In this document: positions 5,528 through 10,208 of the stretch, piece after piece
Layout of the letters: each line of letters opens with the position of its first letter
How positions within the stretch are numbered: position 1 is the stretch's first letter
Notes under the pieces: generated by a model
Databases searched by the model: none
What the model was told of the DNA's origin: nothing
The model's input: only the letters and a program-made list of their open reading frames with translations
Position numbers and translations under genes: made by a program
Assembly: GCA_029266295.1 (NCBI GenBank)
Contig: JAQSXD010000094.1
Span: 1-10,208 of the forward strand
Direction of reading: 5' to 3'
Source of the DNA: Bacillota bacterium
GTDB lineage: Bacteria > Bacillota > Clostridia > Peptostreptococcales > Anaerovoracaceae
Length of the DNA: 10,208 nt

Positions 5528-6913
5528 ATGAAAATCAGAGAATATGAGTTTATTATGCAAAAGGTTCTTCAAGTGGTTGATGAGGGCGTTCACGTGCTCG
5601 ACCGAGAGGGGAATACGATCATATACAACGAAGCCATGTCACGACTTGAGAAGATGCAGCGGAAAGGTGTATTGAAAAGACCATTTACAGAAGTCTTTAA
5701 AAATATGAGTGCAGAAGAGAGCACACTTTTGCAAGCGCTTCATCATATGAAAGTGACCCTGAATAAACAGCAAACCTATCTAAATCGAGATGGCAAAGTT
5801 ATTAACGCGATCAATAGCACGATTCCTGTCATTTATAATGATAATGTAATTGCAGCAATAGAAGTTTCCAAGGATGTGACGGACATACGGAAGATGTCTA
5901 ATACGATCCTGGATCTTCATAAGGAAAAACTGGAGCCGGAAAAAACAAAAGCCCATCGTATCAGAAAATATTGTTTCGATAATCTGATCGGCCAGAACAA
6001 GAAATTTATGGATGTGATCTCCACTGCAAAAAAAGCCGCCAAGAGTACCGCGTCGGTATTTCTCTATGGGGAGACGGGAACGGGGAAAGAGCTAATCGCA
6101 CAGAGCATTCATTTTGATAGTGAAAGAAAGGATCGGCCTTTCCTTGCTCAAAATTGTGCGGCCTTACCTGAGAGCCTACTGGAAGGAATCCTGTTTGGCA
6201 CCGTAAAGGGAGGATTTACAGGAGCCATCGACAGGGAGGGGCTCTTTGAACAGGCAGATGGCGGAACGCTGCTCCTTGATGAGATCAGTGCGATGCCCTA
6301 TGAGCTTCAGGGAAAACTGCTGAGAGTTCTGCAGGAAGACTATATCAGAAGAGTGGGTGGTACGGAGGATATTCCCATCGACGTCCGCATTATTGCTACG
6401 ATCAACGAACGTCCCGACCACCTGATCCAGAGCGGAAAGCTGCGGAAGGATCTATACTATCGCTTGAATATCATAGGAATCGATTTGCCGCCTCTTCGGG
6501 AAAAAAAAGACGATATTCTCCTTTTGGCGGAAAAATTCATTGAGAAATATAATAAGCGGTACGGCAAAAATGTAACGTCTATTTCAGAGGGAGCGAAGGA
6601 AAAACTATTACACTATGATTACCCGGGTAATGTCAGAGAGCTTGAGAATATCATTATGGCTGCTATTTCTATGGCAGATGAAGAGCAGCAGCTTACGGAG
6701 AAGCATATTCTCATCAACAATGAAGATAAGGATATGACAAAAGGCCCCTATGATTTCAGTCAGGTTGGAATGGATTGGTATTTGGAACAGATGGAAAAAG
6801 AAATGATCACACTGGCTTTGGCCAAGTACGGCGGAAATGTTTCAAAATCAGCAGAGTATCTAAAGATAAAAAGACAGACCTTACAGCACAAAATGAAGAA
6901 ATATCAGCTTTGA
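5528..6913 (+). CDS. PAS-domain sigma-54-dependent activator of the ornithine operon (OrdR-like)
   Basis: This 461-residue enhancer-binding protein uses ATP hydrolysis to open sigma-54 promoters. Domains in order: a PAS sensor (about 8-120, ending ASKDV-like IEVSKDVTDI), a linker helix (121-148), the AAA+ domain (about 151-390) and a Fis-type helix-turn-helix (about 425-461, GGNVSKSAEYLKIKRQTLQHKM). In the AAA+ domain, Walker A is GETGTGKE (181-188), Walker B is GTLLLDE (246-252), and the arginine-finger region is RKDLYYRLN (306-314). The sigma-54 contact loop reads GGFTGA (228-233) rather than the usual GAFTGA or GSFTGA. AGAAAGGGG precedes the ATG by 5 nt. There is no receiver domain, so it likely senses a small ligand through PAS; an ornithine-pathway metabolite is a reasonable guess. 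It sits directly before a -24/-12 promoter and the ord-ort-ora genes, as the activator does in other ornithine-degrading Clostridia. Confidence 0.92.
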   Translation: MKIREYEFIMQKVLQVVDEGVHVLDREGNTIIYNEAMSRLEKMQRKGVLKRPFTEVFKNMSAEESTLLQALHHMKVTLNKQQTYLNRDGKVINAINSTIPVIYNDNVIAAIEVSKDVTDIRKMSNTILDLHKEKLEPEKTKAHRIRKYCFDNLIGQNKKFMDVISTAKKAAKSTASVFLYGETGTGKELIAQSIHFDSERKDRPFLAQNCAALPESLLEGILFGTVKGGFTGAIDREGLFEQADGGTLLLDEISAMPYELQGKLLRVLQEDYIRRVGGTEDIPIDVRIIATINERPDHLIQSGKLRKDLYYRLNIIGIDLPPLREKKDDILLLAEKFIEKYNKRYGKNVTSISEGAKEKLLHYDYPGNVRELENIIMAAISMADEEQQLTEKHILINNEDKDMTKGPYDFSQVGMDWYLEQMEKEMITLALAKYGGNVSKSAEYLKIKRQTLQHKMKKYQL

Positions 6914-6916
6914 GAA

Positions 6917-6954
6917 TGCCAATATCTTGGCGAATTGGTGCAAATATCTTGGCA
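6917..6954. promoter_or_regulatory. Tandem upstream activating sites for the sigma-54 activator
   Basis: Two 16-bp dyads, TGCCAATATCTTGGCG (6917-6932) and TGCAAATATCTTGGCA (6939-6954), share an identical ATATCTTGGC core. They begin 22 bp apart, two helical turns, so dimers would lie on one face of the DNA. Their centres are about 190 and 170 bp upstream of the predicted sigma-54 start at 7116, the normal range for enhancer sites. A partial third copy (TGCAAATA at 6963) may extend the array. They resemble the dyad at 5439. Confidence 0.75.
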
Positions 6955-6981
6955 CATTGATTTGCAAATAGAGAAAAAAAC

Positions 6982-7010
6982 GACGGATCGATCTCTTGAT
7001 CCGTCATTTT
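6982..7010 (+). terminator. Rho-independent terminator of the sigma-54 activator gene
   Basis: Perfect 8-bp arms GACGGATC (6982-6989) and GATCCGTC (6998-7005) enclose an 8-nt loop and are followed by ATTTTTATTG. Preceding A run at 6974-6980 is typical. It lies between the activating sites and the ord promoter, so the ord operon depends on its own promoter. Confidence 0.85.
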
Positions 7011-7043
7011 TATTGCCATAAAAACGAAAACAAGCAATATATA

Positions 7044-7065
7044 GTGCATTTGAGAGTAAATGCAC
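7044..7065. repeat. Perfect 8-bp inverted repeat between terminator and -24/-12 promoter
   Basis: GTGCATTT (7044-7051) and AAATGCAC (7058-7065) enclose 6 nt. It lies about 25 bp upstream of the -24 element. It could bind another regulator or act as a second weak terminator (GATTTTATCC follows). Its layout, 8-6-8, differs from the 6-4-6 activator sites. Confidence 0.6.
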
Positions 7066-7088
7066 GATTTTATCCAAAAGCAGGTCTC

Positions 7089-7106
7089 TTGGCATGCAGA
7101 TTGCTT
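7089..7106 (+). promoter_or_regulatory. Sigma-54 (-24/-12) promoter of the ornithine operon
   Basis: TTGGCATGCAGATTGCTT carries the invariant GG and GC dinucleotides exactly 10 bp apart, as in the consensus TGGCAC-N5-TTGCW; only the C of CAC differs (CAT). Transcription should start near 7116, leaving a leader of about 139 nt before ord. No vegetative promoter of similar quality is seen before ord. Confidence 0.85.
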
Positions 7107-7115
7107 TATATAAGG

Positions 7116-7254
7116 TATATCATTGCATTGCAGCCGGATACTAATCATTAGGAATCTTGATCCAGCTTAACAATATCAATTGCTGCAAACAGTACAATGA
7201 TGCAATTTAGGTTTTAATTATTTTGTGAAATCAATAAGAAGAGGAGAAAAGAAG
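7116..7254 (+). other. 5' leader of the ord operon with long-range pairing
   Basis: The leader between the sigma-54 start and ord has two short helices that can stack: ATTGCA (7122-7127) with TGCAAT (7201-7206), and TGCAGC (7129-7134) with GCTGCA (7182-7187), plus GGAT (7136-7139) with ATCC (7160-7163). The right side carries a 13-nt bulge. I recognise no known riboswitch class. The ribosome-binding site AGAGGAG is outside the helix. Confidence 0.35.
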
Positions 7255-8313
7255 ATGGAAAATGTAAAAGTAATAATCTGGGGTCTTGGAGCAATGGGCT
7301 CCGGTATGGCTGAAATGCTTCTGAAGAAAAAGGGCGTTGAAATTGTTGGCGTAGCAGGCAGGGGAAGCAAAGTGGGCCGCAGTATGTATGAGTTCCTTTC
7401 CGTAGAAAGAGGAGATCGTCCGGATGTCATCATCGGCTCACCGGAAGAAGTCATTACGGAAAAAGCTGCAGACGTTGTTCTCTGCTGTACGGATTCCTTT
7501 ACAAAGAATGCATTTGACCGGCTGAAGTTTGTCCTTGAAAAGAAAATCAACGTGGTTTCCAGCGCAGAAGAGATGGCATATCCACAGGCCCAGTCTCCAG
7601 AGTTGGCTGCTGAACTCGATAAAATCGCAAAAGAAAACGGCGTATCCATTCTGGGAACCGGAATCAATCCCGGCCTGATCATGGACCTTCTCGTAGTGAT
7701 TATGACCGGCTGCTGTGAAGAGGTGGAACATATCGTATCCAGAAGAGTAAACAGCTTATCGCCATTTGGTCCTGTTGTCATGGAAGAGCAGGGAATCGGA
7801 ATTACAGAAGAAGAGTTCATAAAAGGTGTTGAGACCGGAAAATTATCCGGACATGTCGGCTTCCATGAATCCATCCATATGATCGCAGATGCCATCGGTT
7901 GGGATGTTGACAAAGTAACCCAGTCTATGGAGCCGATCAAAACAGACGTAGACAGAAAATCACCGTACGGCTTTGCAAAGGCTGGCAATGTTGCAGGCTG
8001 CGCAATGAAAGGTTTCGGATATGTTGACGGAGAACTGAAGATCGAGATGGACCATCCGCAGCAGATCGAGCCGGAGCAGGTAGGCGTTCAGACTGGCGAC
8101 TACGTTATCATCAAGGGAACTCCAAACATCAATATGGTGAACTCTCCTGAAGTTCCCGGCGGAATCGGCACCATCGCAATGTGTGTCAACATGATCCCTC
8201 ACGTCATCAATGCAAGACCCGGCCTGCACACCATGATCGACCTGCCAGTTCCAAGAGCCATCATGGGGGATATGAGAAACATGATCAGTGAAGAAGCTAA
8301 AATTGTAAAATAA
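7255..8313 (+). CDS. ord: 2,4-diaminopentanoate dehydrogenase
   Basis: Ord oxidatively deaminates (2R,4S)-2,4-diaminopentanoate to 2-amino-4-oxopentanoate and ammonia with NAD(P)+, a cytoplasmic step of oxidative ornithine breakdown. The protein is 352 residues from the ATG at 7255, which follows AGAGGAG; an in-frame GTG at 7225 would add ten residues but lacks a ribosome site. A Rossmann fold opens the protein, with the dinucleotide motif GLGAMGSGMAE at 10-20, as in dihydrodipicolinate-reductase-like amine dehydrogenases. Further family segments are VVSSAEEMAYP (about 100-110), LGTGINPGLIMDLL (about 133-146) and the C-terminal PGGIGTIAMCVNMIPHVINARPGLHTMIDLP. The identification is strengthened by ortA, ortB and oraS following in order. 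It is the first gene of the sigma-54 operon. Confidence 0.95.
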   Translation: MENVKVIIWGLGAMGSGMAEMLLKKKGVEIVGVAGRGSKVGRSMYEFLSVERGDRPDVIIGSPEEVITEKAADVVLCCTDSFTKNAFDRLKFVLEKKINVVSSAEEMAYPQAQSPELAAELDKIAKENGVSILGTGINPGLIMDLLVVIMTGCCEEVEHIVSRRVNSLSPFGPVVMEEQGIGITEEEFIKGVETGKLSGHVGFHESIHMIADAIGWDVDKVTQSMEPIKTDVDRKSPYGFAKAGNVAGCAMKGFGYVDGELKIEMDHPQQIEPEQVGVQTGDYVIIKGTPNINMVNSPEVPGGIGTIAMCVNMIPHVINARPGLHTMIDLPVPRAIMGDMRNMISEEAKIVK

Positions 8314-8324
8314 AAGGTGGAAAT

Positions 8325-8627
8325 ATGATTAAAAAAGGTGAATGGGTGAGAATCCATAAGATCATTCTGCAGCCTTCCGAAAGAGCGCCCCAGGTGCCGG
8401 AGGATACAAAACAGGTTCCTCTGGAAATGTGGGATAAGGGCTTTTTACAGGAGGATGCGGAAATCGGAGATGAAGTTACGATAGAAACCGTTACGGGCAG
8501 AGCGGAAACCGGAACCTTGATCGAAGTGAACCCTTACTACGAGCATGATTTCGGAAAGTTCGTACCGGAGCTTCTGACTATTGATAAGCAGGTGAGAGGC
8601 ATCTTGTTCGGAGGTGATCAGGCATGA
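8325..8627 (+). CDS. ortA: 2-amino-4-oxopentanoate thiolase, alpha subunit
   Basis: OrtA is the small subunit of the PLP-dependent thiolase that cleaves 2-amino-4-oxopentanoate with CoA to acetyl-CoA and alanine. The 100-residue soluble protein has the normal length of the family, with motifs GEWVRIHKIILQPSERAPQ at the start, then VPLEMWDKGFL and VNPYYEHDFGKFVPEL (about 68-83). It has no catalytic PLP lysine of its own; that is in OrtB. It follows ord by 11 nt with AAGGTGG before the ATG, and its last codons overlap the ortB start by 4 nt (ATGA), so the two subunits are likely made by coupled translation in equal amounts. Confidence 0.95.
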   Translation: MIKKGEWVRIHKIILQPSERAPQVPEDTKQVPLEMWDKGFLQEDAEIGDEVTIETVTGRAETGTLIEVNPYYEHDFGKFVPELLTIDKQVRGILFGGDQA

Positions 8628-10024
8628 CTATAGCAAACGACTATCAATCAGTAATGGGCAGAAAAGCTGAAATCATGTTGAAATCGGTAGGAATTGATTA
8701 TTCGGCATTCGAGAGCGGATCCATTGCCTTTGATTATGAAAAGATGATGAGAGAGACCGGATATACCCTGGAGGAGATGCAGGAAATCCAATATAGTGTC
8801 AACGTTGGGAACACTCCTGTTCTCGAACTGAAAAACCTTACGGCACTGGCACGGAAATGCGCTCCTCTTGGAAAGGGAGCCAGAATTTTTATTAAGGATG
8901 AAGCCGCGAATCCCTCAGGAAGCTTTAAGGCAAGACGCGCAGCCAATGCCGTTTACCATGCGAAGAGATTGGGTTATAAAGGTGTAATTGCCGCTACAAG
9001 CGGAAATTACGGCGCTGCGGTGGCGTCACAGGCAGCCATCGCGGGGCTGAAATGCATCATCGTTCAGGAATGCTATGACTCAAAGGGTGTAGGACAGCCT
9101 GAAATCGTAGAAAAGGCAAGAAAATGTGAAGCACTTGGTGCGGAGGTCGTTCAGCTCTCCGTTGGCCCGGAATTGTTTTATAAATTCCTTCTGCTTCTTG
9201 AGGAGACAGGATATTTTAATGCTTCTTTGTATACTCCATTCGGTATCGCAGGGGTAGAAACCCTTGGATATGAGATTGCGATGCAGTTTCGGGAAAAATA
9301 CGGAAAGGACCCCGATGCGGTGGTCTGCACCAATGCCGGGGGAGGAAATCTGACCGGAACAGCCAGAGGGCTGCGGAAAGCCGGGGCAAACTCAACCGTG
9401 ATCGGAGCCAGCGTTAATCTGGCTGGACTGCACATGGCCTCAGACGGGCAGTTTAACAGAAAATCATTTACTACAGGACATACGGGTTTTGGAATGCCGT
9501 TTTCTTCTTGGCCGGATCGTTCTGACGTTCCCAGATCTGCAGCAAGACCGCTGCGGTACATGGACCGTTACGTAACCATTGCACAAGGCGAAGTTTTCTA
9601 TATTACAGAAACCCTTGCAAGCCTGGAAGGGCTGGAAAAGGGTCCTGCTGGAAATACTGCCCTGGCAGCAGCATTTGCCATCGCCCAGGAGATGGATCAG
9701 GATGAAATGATTCTTGTTCAGGAAACAGAGTATACCGGAGCCGGAAAGCATATTCAGCCCCAGATATCCTTTGCCAAAGATAATGGAATTGAAGTATTCT
9801 TCGGAGATCCAAGTGAAGAGGTGCCGGGTAAGACCATCATTTTCCCATCCCATCCTTCCATGATTAAAGCGAGAGAAGTTGATCTTGACCATATGAGACG
9901 TTCCTTAATCAAGACTGCGGTAAACAACTGCAGCGGCGTGCTTACGGAAGAGGATATCTTGTTCCTGGCAGAGGAAACGAAGACCGATGAGGGGTTTGTA
10001 AAAGGGGTTTTAAAATCATTATAG
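8624..10024 (+). CDS. ortB: 2-amino-4-oxopentanoate thiolase, beta subunit (PLP-dependent)
   Basis: OrtB is the catalytic subunit of the OrtAB thiolase, which yields acetyl-CoA and alanine from 2-amino-4-oxopentanoate. The 466-residue protein has the fold-type II PLP layout seen in threonine synthase: the Schiff-base lysine is Lys102 in NPSGSFKARRA, substrate-side contacts are in ATSGNYGAA (124-132), and the phosphate-binding loop is NAGGGNLTG (237-245). The region FGMPFSSWPDRSDVPRSAARPLRYMD (about 287-312) is typical of OrtB rather than threonine synthase. Its ATG overlaps the ortA stop. A GGTGATCAGGC stretch gives only a modest ribosome site, consistent with coupling. Length and all active-site residues appear intact. 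Confidence 0.95.
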   Translation: MTIANDYQSVMGRKAEIMLKSVGIDYSAFESGSIAFDYEKMMRETGYTLEEMQEIQYSVNVGNTPVLELKNLTALARKCAPLGKGARIFIKDEAANPSGSFKARRAANAVYHAKRLGYKGVIAATSGNYGAAVASQAAIAGLKCIIVQECYDSKGVGQPEIVEKARKCEALGAEVVQLSVGPELFYKFLLLLEETGYFNASLYTPFGIAGVETLGYEIAMQFREKYGKDPDAVVCTNAGGGNLTGTARGLRKAGANSTVIGASVNLAGLHMASDGQFNRKSFTTGHTGFGMPFSSWPDRSDVPRSAARPLRYMDRYVTIAQGEVFYITETLASLEGLEKGPAGNTALAAAFAIAQEMDQDEMILVQETEYTGAGKHIQPQISFAKDNGIEVFFGDPSEEVPGKTIIFPSHPSMIKAREVDLDHMRRSLIKTAVNNCSGVLTEEDILFLAEETKTDEGFVKGVLKSL

Positions 10025-10041
10025 ATTGAAAGGAAATAAAG

Positions 10042-10208
10042 ATGAAAAGAGCAGATGATTTTCAGGAAAGAAGAAAACACATTGCTGGTCTGACAGATGA
10101 AGAACTCTACCAGAGATTCTGGCAGATGACAGAGCAGGTGGTGAATCCTCTTCTGGAACTTGGAAAAAAGAATACAACGCCTTCCGTTGAACGATCCGTG
10201 CTGCTTCG
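10042..10208 (+). CDS. oraS: D-ornithine 4,5-aminomutase S subunit, N-terminal part (cut by window end)
   Basis: The first 55 codons of OraS are present, beginning MKRADDFQERRKHIAGL and reaching GKKNTTPSVERSVLL, a stretch highly characteristic of the family; full proteins are about 120 residues. OraS pairs with the larger OraE subunit, which binds adenosylcobalamin and PLP, to move the terminal amino group of D-ornithine and form 2,4-diaminopentanoate, the substrate of Ord. AAAGGA lies about 7 nt before the ATG, and the gene begins 17 nt after the ortB stop. The frame is open to the end, so truncation is due only to the window. oraE and an ornithine racemase gene are expected next but cannot be seen. 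Confidence 0.94.
   Translation, partial: MKRADDFQERRKHIAGLTDEELYQRFWQMTEQVVNPLLELGKKNTTPSVERSVLL

Noticed and set aside
6949..6965. Second -24/-12-like sequence, TTGGCACATTGATTTGC
   Set aside because: The GG-GC spacing is 11 bp rather than the required 10, it overlaps the enhancer dyad, and the activator gene's terminator lies just downstream. A similar TTGG...TGC at 6928-6941 has spacing 9.
7218..7988. Long minus-strand ORF of 256 codons opposite ord
   Set aside because: It is fully antisense to a well-supported gene, is rich in Ser/Thr/Pro as expected for a shadow frame, and matches no family I know.
8624..10024. Threonine synthase for the PLP enzyme
   Set aside because: The fold is shared, but the gene overlaps ortA and lies between ord and oraS, and the internal segments fit OrtB better.

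Overview
The window looks like a chromosomal segment of an anaerobic, amino-acid-fermenting member of the Clostridia. The evidence is a set of genes for oxidative ornithine degradation (ord-ortA-ortB-oraS, a Stickland-type pathway), sigma-54 control by a PAS-type activator, a LytTR/DUF3021 pair, strong AGGAGG-like ribosome-binding sites and moderate GC content. The exact genus cannot be read from the sequence. No mobile element, CRISPR array, tRNA or rRNA was seen.

Region 1 (1-2144) is a housekeeping block. It holds the last 31 codons of an upstream gene (perhaps walJ/yycJ), a membrane-anchored HtrA-type serine protease, a short spacer with three 19-bp tandem repeats and a strong hairpin, and rlmH. 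The order walJ-htrA-rlmH matches the tail of the walRK locus of Firmicutes.

Region 2 (2145-3240) is a two-gene unit with its own promoter, an inverted repeat across that promoter, a LytTR-domain regulator with a TTG start, and a four-helix DUF3021 membrane protein. This is the layout of a LytTR regulatory system, in which the membrane protein restrains the regulator. A terminator hairpin follows, partly overlapped by a perfect 12-bp inverted repeat.

Region 3 (3241-5350) has an NhaD/ArsB-superfamily ion transporter expressed from a good vegetative promoter behind a leader of about 110 nt that looks structured. It converges, across a shared hairpin terminator, on a small ArsR-family repressor gene on the minus strand.

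Region 4 (5350-10208) is the ornithine module. A PAS/AAA+/Fis sigma-54 activator gene is divergent from arsR. Downstream lie a tandem pair of 16-bp palindromic sites, the activator gene's terminator, a well-formed -24/-12 promoter, and then ord, ortA, ortB and the start of oraS. These genes convert 2,4-diaminopentanoate (made from D-ornithine by OraSE) to 2-amino-4-oxopentanoate and then to acetyl-CoA and alanine. A third copy of the palindromic site covers the -35 box of the activator's own promoter. The DNA alone therefore suggests a circuit: the activator limits its own synthesis and switches on the ornithine operon through sigma-54. The most informative signals in this window are this regulatory circuit, the structured antiporter leader and the LytTR/DUF3021 promoter.
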